Origin: Cryobacterium sp. PH31-AA6
Lineage (GTDB): Bacteria > Actinomycetota > Actinomycetes > Actinomycetales > Microbacteriaceae
Assembly (NCBI RefSeq): GCF_030063195.1
Contig: NZ_JASISS010000007.1
Coordinates: forward strand, 30,279-94,278
Direction of reading: 5' to 3'
DNA length: 64,000 nucleotides
This document shows positions 1 through 7,529 of the stretch, one piece after another. The translations under genes were made by a program, and so were the position numbers. Numbering within the stretch: position 1 is the stretch's first letter; each line of letters opens with the position of its first letter. The notes under the pieces were generated by a model, which was given only the letters and a program-made list of their open reading frames with translations, had not been told where the DNA came from and did no database searches.

Positions 1-414
1 ACACCCACGCTCCCCGGCGGGGTGACCCCCGGCCCATCGATGCTCTCCACGGTTCGTCGGCTGAGCCGGGACGAACTCCTGCGCGAGGCGGGTGCGGCGG
101 CAAGTCTGCTGCACGACGCCGTCTCCGCGTCGATCATCCTCCCGGCGGACGTCTACGGGGATGACGCGCTCGGAGTGCTGCGTGCCCTCGTCGAACTGCA
201 GCGCAGCGGCATCGAGCCGCGCCACCTTCGTGGTTTCCGCGGTGCGGCCGAACGCGAACTCGGCCTGATCGAGAGCGCCCTGGTGCCGCTCGCACGGCGC
301 AAGGACGCGTCCAGCCGGGCAAAAGCCGCCGAAATGGCCGTCGAGATCGCCGGCCAGCTCGAGGTCATTCGCGGCAGCCTGATCCGGTCCGCGCTCGGGC
401 GCCTCACCAAATAA
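1..414 (+). CDS. ftsR: FtsR-like MerR-family regulator, C-terminal part (5' end outside window)
   Basis: The reading frame is open from base 1 to the TAA at 412-414, so the N-terminal MerR helix-turn-helix lies upstream of the window and about 137 codons are visible. The visible part has the second half typical of the Rv1828/FtsR group: a segment beginning LSRDELL, an acidic helix, and the IEPRHLR motif followed by a long helical tail. Known members of this group bind DNA and affect cell division gene expression in actinobacteria (FtsR in Corynebacterium activates ftsZ). The next gene is a second MerR regulator, as in mycobacteria, where the pair is Rv1828/Rv1830. The internal GTG at 22 is not a real start because the conserved region begins near it and the frame continues upstream. 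Confidence 0.75.
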   Translation, partial: TPTLPGGVTPGPSMLSTVRRLSRDELLREAGAAASLLHDAVSASIILPADVYGDDALGVLRALVELQRSGIEPRHLRGFRGAAERELGLIESALVPLARRKDASSRAKAAEMAVEIAGQLEVIRGSLIRSALGRLTK

Positions 415-512
415 GCCGTACACTGGGGAGCGACGCAGGCTCCCGGAGTCCGGCGGGGCAGGGCCCTCAACCTCCTTCCATCCGACACGCCGATTTGTTC
501 GGCCGGATGTCA

Positions 513-541
513 TTGATCAGGGCCGTTCGCCTCGGTAGCGT
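513..541 (+). promoter_or_regulatory. candidate promoter of the second MerR gene
   Basis: TTGATC (513-518) and TAGCGT (536-541) are separated by 17 bases, which matches a sigma-70/SigA-type promoter with the TANNNT -10 usual in actinobacteria. Transcription would begin near 548, giving a leader of about 40 bases with a purine-rich GAGAG before the ATG at 589. This is a motif match only. Confidence 0.45.
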
Positions 542-588
542 TGACACAGCGATCATCGGTATCGCAACCACCCCCGAGAGGCGATCGT

Positions 589-1140
589 ATGAGTGAGCTC
601 AATCAACGTGACGACGCCTCCCGTTACGGACTCGGTCTCCTTTTCACCGACGGCATGCCGGAGCTCGATGAGCACTCCGGTTACCGTGGTGCCGTCGCCG
701 CACGGGCCGCAGGCATCAGCTATCGCCAGCTCGACTACTGGGCACGCACCGAACTCGTCCAGCCGACGGTGCGCGGCGCCGCAGGCTCAGGATCCCAGCG
801 TCTGTACGGGTTCCGGGACATCCTGGTCCTCAAGCTGGTCAAGCGCCTTCTCGACACCGGCATCTCGCTCCAGCAGATCCGCACGGCCGTCAACCAGCTG
901 CGCGAATCCGGCGTGAACGATCTCGCCCAGACCACCCTGATGAGCGACGGCGCGAGCGTCTACCTGTGCACGTCCAACGACGAGGTCATTGATCTCGTCA
1001 GTCGGGGCCAGGGGGTCTTCGGGATCGCCGTCGGTAAGGTGCTGCGTGAGGTCGAGACCAGCCTGGTCGAACTGGACACCCAGGCCGTCGATCCCTCCGA
1101 CGAGCTCGCCGCGCGACGGACCAACCGCAAGGTCTCCTGA
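589..1140 (+). CDS. MerR-family transcriptional regulator, Rv1830-like
   Basis: A 183-residue DNA-binding regulator. The N-terminal MerR winged helix is clear (GISYRQLDYWARTELV, then RGAAGSGSQRLYGF and DILVLKLVKRLLDTGISL), followed by a C-terminal region with the QGVFGIAVG motif typical of the Rv1830 group. No metal- or drug-binding cysteine cluster is seen, so the signal is unknown. I chose the ATG at 589 (MSELNQ) over an in-frame TTG at 541, because the TTG is part of a promoter-like region and conserved sequence begins after 589. In mycobacteria a bifunctional nuclease gene lies between the two MerR genes; here that gene is missing and only 174 noncoding bases separate them. The gene converges on parA. 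Confidence 0.88.
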   Translation: MSELNQRDDASRYGLGLLFTDGMPELDEHSGYRGAVAARAAGISYRQLDYWARTELVQPTVRGAAGSGSQRLYGFRDILVLKLVKRLLDTGISLQQIRTAVNQLRESGVNDLAQTTLMSDGASVYLCTSNDEVIDLVSRGQGVFGIAVGKVLREVETSLVELDTQAVDPSDELAARRTNRKVS

Positions 1141-1164
1141 GCGTCACCCCAAACGTTCGGGGAG

Positions 1165-1179
1165 AGAGCCTGCGGCTCT
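1165..1179. terminator. weak hairpin between convergent MerR and parA genes
   Basis: AGAGCC (1165-1170), loop TGC, GGCTCT (1174-1179) forms a 6-bp stem in the 57-bp gap between two convergent genes. There is no T tract, so this would be a weak or factor-assisted terminator. Confidence 0.3.
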
Positions 1180-1197
1180 ACGGTCTGTCCTCGGCGT

Positions 1198-2004
1198 CTA
1201 GCGCTGTTCGGCGTACTCGCCGATTCGCGCGGTGCGCAGCACCCGTTCGAGCAACTGGTCGAAGTAACGCGCCATCTCCTGCGCGCTGTCGCCCGGCCAG
1301 GTGTGCAGCGGCTTCGCGGCACCCTGCGCCTGCTGGAGCGACGTGCGCTCCGGAAGCTGCGGACTGAGCACGAGCGGGCCGAACATGTCGCGGAGTTCCT
1401 TGATCCGGAACTGGTGCTCGAGCGAGGCGGTCCTGGCCCGGTTGACGATGATGCCGAGCGGCTGGAGGCGCGGGCTGAGGCCACGGCGGATCTCCTCGAT
1501 CGCGCGGAGGGCGCGGTCGGCGGCCGCGACGGAGAACAGTCCGGGCTCGGTGACCACGGCGACACGGTCACTGGCGGCCCAGGCGGTGCGGGTGAGCGCG
1601 TTGAGTGAGGGGGCGCAGTCGATCAGAACCAGGTCATAGTCCTTCTCGACCGTGGAGAGCGCCTCTTCCAGCTTCCAGATGTCCCGGATGCTGGGGTGCG
1701 GCCCGTCGAAGTTGATCGCGGACGGGCTGCCGATCATCACGTCGATGGTGCCCTGCCTGCCGCGGGTCCACCCGCTGGGCACAATGGCGGCCCGAACGAC
1801 CTTCTCCTTGGGCGACGCGAGCACGTCGGCAATGTTGAGATGGCCGCTCACCTCGATGTCCAATCCGGTCGAGACATCCGACTGGGGATCAATGTCCACA
1901 ACCAGGGTTCGCACGCCGCGGGCGAAGGCAGCAGACGCCAGACCAAGGGTCACCGTGGTCTTGCCTACTCCTCCCTTGAGGGAACTAACGCTAAGTACGT
2001 GCAC
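1198..2004 (-). CDS. orphan ParA-family ATPase
   Basis: A 268-residue ParA/Soj-type ATPase. The deviant Walker A motif [10 protein letters not shown] lies at the N-terminus, followed by the Walker A' segment LVVDIDPQSDVSTGL and the Walker B segment YDLVLIDCAPSLNALT. ParA proteins form ATP-dependent dimers on DNA and position a chromosome, plasmid or other cargo, usually with a ParB partner. No parB or parS-like cluster is seen nearby, so the cargo is unknown. The family start is usually M-x-VLSVSSLKGG, so I chose the GTG at 2004 (reading VHVLSVSSLKGG); an in-frame GTG at 2025 would add seven residues. Neither has a strong ribosome binding site. The gene is divergent from pyruvate carboxylase. 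Confidence 0.85.
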   Translation of the reverse strand: MHVLSVSSLKGGVGKTTVTLGLASAAFARGVRTLVVDIDPQSDVSTGLDIEVSGHLNIADVLASPKEKVVRAAIVPSGWTRGRQGTIDVMIGSPSAINFDGPHPSIRDIWKLEEALSTVEKDYDLVLIDCAPSLNALTRTAWAASDRVAVVTEPGLFSVAAADRALRAIEEIRRGLSPRLQPLGIIVNRARTASLEHQFRIKELRDMFGPLVLSPQLPERTSLQQAQGAAKPLHTWPGDSAQEMARYFDQLLERVLRTARIGEYAEQR

Positions 2005-2081
2005 AAGTACATACGTTACCTTCACTAGTCTGGGAGAACCTAACCGTCAGCTGTGTGCGGCTCCACGCTCGAAAGGTCTGT
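2005..2081. promoter_or_regulatory. divergent promoter region parA / pyc
   Basis: For parA, TAACGT on the minus strand (complement of 2013-2018) lies 8 bases before the GTG at 2004, as in leaderless actinobacterial genes. For pyc, TAGTCT (2026-2031) could be a -10 element, giving a leader of about 45 bases that ends with the good ribosome binding site GAAAGG (2071-2076). No convincing -35 elements are seen. Confidence 0.35.
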
Positions 2082-5000
2082 ATGTTCACGAAAATTCTTG
2101 TTGCCAACCGCGGCGAAATCGCGATTCGCGCGTTTCGTGCGGCCTATGAACTCGGTGCAAAGACGGTCGCGGTGTTCCCCTTCGAGGACCGTAATTCGCT
2201 GCACCGTTTGAAGGCGGATGAGGCATACCAGATCGGCGAGCCCGGGCATCCGGTGCGCGCCTACCTCACCGTGAGTGAGATCATCCGGGTGGCCAAGGAG
2301 AGCGGCGCCGACGCCATCTACCCCGGCTACGGTTTCCTCTCCGAGAACCCGGAACTGGCTCTCGCCGCCCGCGACGCCGGCATCACCTTCATCGGCCCGG
2401 GCGAGCAGGTGCTCGAAATGGCCGGCAACAAGGTCACCGCCAAGGAACACGCCATCGCTGCCGGCGTGCCGGTGCTGGGGTCAAGCGCGCCGTCCCTCGA
2501 CGTCGACGAACTGATCGCCGCAGCCGAGGAGATCGGCTTTCCCCTCTTCGCGAAGGCCGTCGCCGGCGGCGGCGGGCGCGGGATGCGCCGTGTCGCCAAG
2601 ATGAGTGAGCTCTGCGGCTCCCTCGAAGAGGCGATGCGGGAGGCCAGCAGCGCCTTCGGCGACGCGACCATGTTCCTCGAGCAGGCCGTGCTTCGGCCGC
2701 GCCACATCGAGGTCCAGATCCTCGCCGACACCACGGGCGCCACCGTCCATCTGTTCGAACGCGACTGTTCCGTGCAGCGGCGGCACCAGAAGGTCATCGA
2801 GATCGCCCCCGCGCCGAACCTCTCGGACGAGATCCGCGAACGGCTGTACGCCGATGCGATCGCCTTCGCGAAGTCGATCGGCTACGTCAACGCCGGCACC
2901 GTCGAGTTCCTGCTCGACACCGTCGGCGAACGGGCCGGGCAGCACGTGTTCATCGAGATGAACCCGCGGATCCAGGTCGAGCACACCGTCACGGAGGAAG
3001 TGACGGATGTCGACCTCGTCGTCGCCCAGATCCGCATCGCCGCGGGGGAGACGCTCTCCGAACTCGGATTGACCCAGGACAAGATCCAGCTGCGCGGGGC
3101 GGCCCTGCAATGCCGGATCACCACCGAGGACCCCACCATGGGCTTCCGACCGGACACCGGCAAGATCACCACCTACCGTTCGCCCGGCGGCGCCGGTGTT
3201 CGCCTGGACGGTGGAACCATCAACCCGGGCGCGCAGATCAGCCCGCACTTCGACTCGATGCTCGCCAAGCTCACCTGCCGGGGCCGCGACTTCACCTCCG
3301 CGGTGACCCGCTCCAAGCGGGCCCTGGCCGAGTTCCGCATCCGCGGCGTGTCGACGAACGTCTCCTTCCTGCAGGCCGTGCTCGACGACCCCGACTTCGC
3401 CGCGGGCAACCTGAGCACCTCCTTCATCGACGAACGCCCGGAACTGCTCCGGGGCCGGCCGTCCAAGGACCGTGGCACCAAGATCCTGAACTGGCTCGCG
3501 GACGTCACCGTGAACAAGCCGAACGGCGTGCCGATCACGCTGCTGAACCCGACCGAGAAGCTGCCCAAGCTGGACCTGTCCGTGCCGGCCCCCGCCGGCT
3601 CGCGCCAGCGCCTGCAGTTGCTCGGCCCGGCCGGCTTCGCCGCCGACCTGCGGGCGCAGACGGCCCTCGCCGTCACCGACACGACGTTCCGTGACGCGCA
3701 CCAGTCGCTGCTGGCGACCCGGGTGCGCACACGCGACCTCGTCGCCGTTGCCCCGTACGTGGCGCGGATGACCCCCGAGCTCCTCTCGATCGAGGCCTGG
3801 GGCGGTGCGACCTACGACGTTGCCCTCCGCTTCCTCGGTGAAGACCCGTGGGAGCGCCTCGCGTCGCTGCGAGAGGCCCTGCCGAACATCAACGTGCAGA
3901 TGCTGCTCCGTGGGCGCAACACGGTCGGTTACACGCCGTACCCGGTCGAAGTGGCCCACGCGTTCGTGCGCGAGGCCGCCGACACCGGCGTGGACATCTT
4001 CCGGATCTTCGACGCGCTCAACGACGTGTCCCAGATGCGGCCCGCGATCGACGCGGTGCTCGCGACCGGCACGAGTGTCGCCGAAGTGGCGCTCTGCTAC
4101 ACGGGCGACCTGCTCGACCCGGCCGAGAGCCTCTACACGCTCGACTACTACCTGCGACTCGCCGAGCAGATCGTGGAGTCCGGCGCGCACATCCTGGCGA
4201 TCAAGGACATGGCCGGCCTGCTCCGCCCCGCGGCCGCCGAAAAGCTCGTCGGCGCCCTCCGGGACCGATTCGACCTGCCGGTGCACGTGCACACGCACGA
4301 CACGCCGGGCGGCCAACTGGCGACGCTGCTTGCCGCGGCGCGCGCGGGCGCCGACGCGGTCGACGTCGCGAGCGCCCCGATGGCCGGCACCACCAGCCAG
4401 CCCTCTGCATCGTCGCTCGTCGCCGCCCTCGAGCACACCGAACGCGACACCGGCATCTCGCTCAAGGCCGTCTGCGACCTCGAGCCCTACTGGGAAGACG
4501 TGCGCCGGGTCTACCACCCCTTCGAATCGGGCCTCCGCGCCCCGACCGGCCGGGTCTACACCCACGAGATCCCCGGCGGCCAGCTGTCCAATCTGCGCAC
4601 CCAGGCGGTCGCGCTCGGCCTGGCCGACGACTTCGAGTTGATCGAGGACATGTATGCCGCGGCGAACGACATCCTCGGCCGCGTGCCGAAGGTCACGCCG
4701 TCGTCCAAGGTCGTCGGTGACCTCGCGCTCTATCTCGCGGCTGTGCGCGCCGACCCGGCCGACTTCGCGGAGAACCCCGGTAACTACGACGTGCCAGACT
4801 CCGTGATCGGATTCATGGCCGGCGAGTTGGGCGACCTGCCCGGCGGCTGGCCGGAACCCTTCCGCAGCAAGGTCCTGGCCGGGCGCAACGTCCGGGTCGG
4901 GGTGACCGAGCTCACCGCGGAGGAACGCGAGGCGCTCGGCAAGGACAGTCTGACCCGCCGGGCCATGCTCAACCAACTGCTCTTCCCCGCTCCGACCCGC

Positions 5001-5486
5001 CAGTACGAGCAGATCCGCGAGTTGTTCGGGGACCTGTCGGTACTCGACACGGTCGACTACCTCAACGGCCTCCAGCAGGGCACGGAGCACGCCGTGGAGA
5101 TCGAGCGGGGAGTGCGCCTGTACGTGGGCCTCGAAGCCATCAGCGAGGCCGATGACAAGGGCATGCGCACGGTCATGACGACCCTCAACGGGCAGCTGCG
5201 CCCCGTCTTCGTCCGCGACCGCAGCATCACGGTCAGCACCAGGGCGGCGGAGAAAGCGGATGCGAATCTGCCGGGCCAGGTTGCGGCCCCGTTCTCCGGG
5301 GTGGTCACCCTGCAGGTCGAGGAAGGCGACACAATCGAGGCCGGGCAGAGCGTGGCCTCGATTGAGGCGATGAAGATGGAAGCGGCCATCACCTCTCCGA
5401 TCAGCGGGGTCATCGACCGGGTCGCCATTCCCAAGACCCAGCAGGTCGATGCGGGCGATCTGCTCGTGGTGGTGCGACCGCGCTAG
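2082..5486 (+). CDS. pyc: pyruvate carboxylase
   Basis: A 1134-residue single-chain, biotin-dependent pyruvate carboxylase. It makes oxaloacetate from pyruvate, bicarbonate and ATP (anaplerosis). The N-terminal biotin carboxylase domain begins ILVANRGEIAIRAFRA and has the ATP-grasp glycine loop at residues 162-167; RDCSVQRRHQK and EMNPRIQVEHTVTE follow. The carboxyltransferase domain starts at DTTFRDAHQS (residues 533-542). The C-terminal biotinyl domain carries EAMKMEA with the biotin lysine at 1098. Length and domain order match the alpha-4 type of the family. The ATG at 2082 follows GAAAGG at a good distance; an upstream in-frame start would only add residues not in the family. The stop codon overlaps a possible -10 of the next gene. 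Confidence 0.98.
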   Translation: MFTKILVANRGEIAIRAFRAAYELGAKTVAVFPFEDRNSLHRLKADEAYQIGEPGHPVRAYLTVSEIIRVAKESGADAIYPGYGFLSENPELALAARDAGITFIGPGEQVLEMAGNKVTAKEHAIAAGVPVLGSSAPSLDVDELIAAAEEIGFPLFAKAVAGGGGRGMRRVAKMSELCGSLEEAMREASSAFGDATMFLEQAVLRPRHIEVQILADTTGATVHLFERDCSVQRRHQKVIEIAPAPNLSDEIRERLYADAIAFAKSIGYVNAGTVEFLLDTVGERAGQHVFIEMNPRIQVEHTVTEEVTDVDLVVAQIRIAAGETLSELGLTQDKIQLRGAALQCRITTEDPTMGFRPDTGKITTYRSPGGAGVRLDGGTINPGAQISPHFDSMLAKLTCRGRDFTSAVTRSKRALAEFRIRGVSTNVSFLQAVLDDPDFAAGNLSTSFIDERPELLRGRPSKDRGTKILNWLADVTVNKPNGVPITLLNPTEKLPKLDLSVPAPAGSRQRLQLLGPAGFAADLRAQTALAVTDTTFRDAHQSLLATRVRTRDLVAVAPYVARMTPELLSIEAWGGATYDVALRFLGEDPWERLASLREALPNINVQMLLRGRNTVGYTPYPVEVAHAFVREAADTGVDIFRIFDALNDVSQMRPAIDAVLATGTSVAEVALCYTGDLLDPAESLYTLDYYLRLAEQIVESGAHILAIKDMAGLLRPAAAEKLVGALRDRFDLPVHVHTHDTPGGQLATLLAAARAGADAVDVASAPMAGTTSQPSASSLVAALEHTERDTGISLKAVCDLEPYWEDVRRVYHPFESGLRAPTGRVYTHEIPGGQLSNLRTQAVALGLADDFELIEDMYAAANDILGRVPKVTPSSKVVGDLALYLAAVRADPADFAENPGNYDVPDSVIGFMAGELGDLPGGWPEPFRSKVLAGRNVRVGVTELTAEEREALGKDSLTRRAMLNQLLFPAPTRQYEQIRELFGDLSVLDTVDYLNGLQQGTEHAVEIERGVRLYVGLEAISEADDKGMRTVMTTLNGQLRPVFVRDRSITVSTRAAEKADANLPGQVAAPFSGVVTLQVEEGDTIEAGQSVASIEAMKMEAAITSPISGVIDRVAIPKTQQVDAGDLLVVVRPR

Positions 5487-5489
5487 GAT
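5484..5489 (+). promoter_or_regulatory. possible -10 element for the MinD-like gene
   Basis: TAGGAT overlaps the pyc stop codon and lies 33 bases before the TTG start at 5523. A purine-rich ribosome binding site (GAAGGGA, 5508-5514) sits in the leader. No clear -35 is visible, so the gene may equally be read through from pyc. Confidence 0.3.
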
Positions 5490-5522
5490 TGGGGCCGATC
5501 TATCGACGAAGGGACTGATCTT

Positions 5523-6947
5523 TTGTCAGATAAGCGCGCAGGCGGCGAGGTCTCCGGCCAGGAGCCCGACCTGGAACCCGGCAGCATCCCGGACGACGAA
5601 TACCACAGCGAATTGCCGCCGCACACGATTACGAATCTCGCGGCGGCACTTCCGGGGAGCCTCAGCGGAGGCAACCCGAACCTGACGAACCCGAACCTGA
5701 CGAACCCGAACCTGACGAACCCGAACCTCCGAAACCCGAACCCACGACACCCGAACGGGCGCACGGATGCCTCCGTCTCCGACCGCCCGGCGGCGGCGGG
5801 GCGTCCGGCCGCGGCCGGCCTGGCCAGGAACCTTGACGCGCAGCCGACCACGCACACGATCGAGATCAGCACGTCGGGAATTCCCCGTGGGACCAGGTCG
5901 GCTCCCGCCACCGGAGCCGTGGCCGCGCAGCAGGGGAACGCGAACGACGCCGCGGCGCTGCACTCGCGCCGTGAACGCCTGCGCACGGAGAGCGGACCGG
6001 CGCCGGAATCGGCGTCCATGCTCACCTCGGATCGTCTGCTCGCCGTCAACCGCAAGACCAAGCCGCCGCCCCACGGCACCTGGAACAGCTTCGTCTACGC
6101 GGCGACGCTGCACCTGGTCAACCTCGGCGATTCGGCGAAGGTACGCGCCCACCAGGCGATGGACGAGCGAATCCGTCGCGACTTCGAGGGCGGAACCCGG
6201 TTTGTGCCGATCCTCACCCGCAAGGGCGGAGTCGGCAAGACAACCGTCACGGCCTTGCTCGGGATGGCGCTGGCCGATGCCCGCGAGGACCGGATCATCG
6301 CAGTGGATGCCAACCCCGACCGGGGAACGCTCTCCGAACGGGTGAGCAAGCAGACCAGGTCGACGGTGCGCGATGTGGTCTCCAAGGCCGCGTCAATCGG
6401 CGGCTTCACCGACTTTTCCGCGCTGGTCTCCCGCGATGCCACTCGTCTGGACATCCTCGCCTCGGACACCGACCCGCTGCTTTCCGAGGCCTTCGACGAG
6501 AACGACTACAACGTCGTCGCCGACCTCGCGGCGCGTTACTACTCGATCATGCTCACCGACTGCGGCACCGGGATCGTGCACTCGGTGATGCGGGCCACCC
6601 TGCAGCGCGCCGACTCGATCGTCATCGTCTCCGGCGGCAGCGTCGACGAGGCCAGGCTCGCCTCAGAGACCCTGACCTGGCTCGAGGCGAACGGCTACGG
6701 CGACCTCGTGCGCAACGCCATCGTCGCTCTCAATACGGCCACCCAGGGCACCAACCTGGTCAAGCTCGAGGAGATTGAGTCGCACTTCCGCTCCCGGGTG
6801 CGGGAGATCGTGCGGATCCCGTACGACCCGCAGCTTGCCGCCGGGAGCGTCATCTCCTATCAGGACCTCAAACCGATCACCCAACTCGCGGCACGAACCC
6901 TCGCGGCGCTCGTGGTCGAGGGTCTCCCGGCCAACCGTGCCAGCTGA
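5523..6947 (+). CDS. MinD/EspI-like ATPase with repetitive N-terminus
   Basis: A 474-residue protein with a SIMIBI-class ATPase domain in its second half. The deviant Walker A (KGGVGKTT, residues 234-241) is followed by [19 protein letters not shown] and a Walker B-like [10 protein letters not shown]. The first 200 residues are low-complexity and include five to six tandem NPNLT-type pentapeptides (near residues 51-80). The layout, with a disordered N-terminus, a stretch ending RIRRDF and the ANPDRGTL motif, resembles the MinD-like ATPases related to mycobacterial EspI, some of which regulate type VII secretion. No secretion genes are in the window, so the role is unknown. The TTG start is the only one with a ribosome binding site (GAAGGGA). 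Neighbours are pyc and def, which give no functional hint. Confidence 0.8.
   Translation: MSDKRAGGEVSGQEPDLEPGSIPDDEYHSELPPHTITNLAAALPGSLSGGNPNLTNPNLTNPNLTNPNLRNPNPRHPNGRTDASVSDRPAAAGRPAAAGLARNLDAQPTTHTIEISTSGIPRGTRSAPATGAVAAQQGNANDAAALHSRRERLRTESGPAPESASMLTSDRLLAVNRKTKPPPHGTWNSFVYAATLHLVNLGDSAKVRAHQAMDERIRRDFEGGTRFVPILTRKGGVGKTTVTALLGMALADAREDRIIAVDANPDRGTLSERVSKQTRSTVRDVVSKAASIGGFTDFSALVSRDATRLDILASDTDPLLSEAFDENDYNVVADLAARYYSIMLTDCGTGIVHSVMRATLQRADSIVIVSGGSVDEARLASETLTWLEANGYGDLVRNAIVALNTATQGTNLVKLEEIESHFRSRVREIVRIPYDPQLAAGSVISYQDLKPITQLAARTLAALVVEGLPANRAS
5673..5762 (+). repeat. 15-bp in-frame tandem repeat (NPNLT)
   Basis: The unit AACCCGAACCTGACG occurs perfectly at 5673-5687, 5688-5702 and 5703-5717. 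Two altered copies follow (5718-5732 and 5733-5747), then a further decayed copy to 5762. Because the unit is 15 bases, copy-number changes keep the frame and only change linker length. Confidence 0.95.
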
Positions 6948-7024
6948 CCGAACGAACTGACCGCGCGCAAACCGGCGCTTTTCACCCACCGCAATCACCG
7001 CACCAACCGTTTGGAGTCATCCCT

Positions 7025-7516
7025 GTGCCCGAGCGCCAGATCCGTCTATTCGGAGATCCCGTACTCAAGACCGTTTCCGACCCGATCGGGATCATCGATT
7101 CCCGGGTCAGGGGCCTCGTGGACGACCTGGTCGACAGCGTCCGGTTGCCGGGGCGGGCCGGCGTCGCCGCGTCCCAGATCGGCGTCAACCTGCGCGCCTT
7201 CAGCTACAACGTCGATGGCGTGATCGGCTACATCCTCAACCCGGTCCTCACCGAGGTGACCGGTGAGCCCGAGCTGGTGGAGGAGGGCTGCCTGTCGGTA
7301 CCCGGCCTCTGGTACCCGACCAAACGGTTCCCGTTCGCCAGGGTCACCGGAATCGACCTCGAGGGAAACCCGGTCGAACTTTCCGGGACCGGCATCATGG
7401 CGCAGGCGCTCCAGCACGAGACCGATCACCTCGACGGGCTCGTCTACCTCGACCGCCTGGACAAGGAGAACCGGCGGGCCGCCATGAAGGAGATCCGCGA
7501 GTCCACCTGGTTCTGA
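7025..7516 (+). CDS. def: peptide deformylase
   Basis: A 163-residue metal-dependent peptide deformylase, which removes the N-formyl group from new proteins. All three family motifs are present: motif 1 as GRAGVAASQ (residues 43-51), motif 2 as EGCLS (87-91) with the metal-binding Cys89, and motif 3 as HETDH (131-135) with both metal histidines and the catalytic Glu132. Motif 1 differs from the usual GxGLAAxQ at two places (A45-G46-V47 rather than the usual spacing and Leu). The GTG start at 7025 has GGAG eight bases upstream (7013-7016). It converges with the acyl-CoA synthetase gene, leaving only 13 bases between stops. It is not next to fmt or priA, its usual partners. Confidence 0.95.
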   Translation: MPERQIRLFGDPVLKTVSDPIGIIDSRVRGLVDDLVDSVRLPGRAGVAASQIGVNLRAFSYNVDGVIGYILNPVLTEVTGEPELVEEGCLSVPGLWYPTKRFPFARVTGIDLEGNPVELSGTGIMAQALQHETDHLDGLVYLDRLDKENRRAAMKEIRESTWF

Positions 7517-7529
7517 GCCCGCCTGCGGT

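Noticed and set aside
2481..5090. 869-codon open frame on the minus strand opposite pyc
   Set aside because: It is antisense to a certain enzyme gene, has no recognisable domain, and is rich in Arg/Gly/Val/Asp as expected for a shadow frame in GC-rich DNA.
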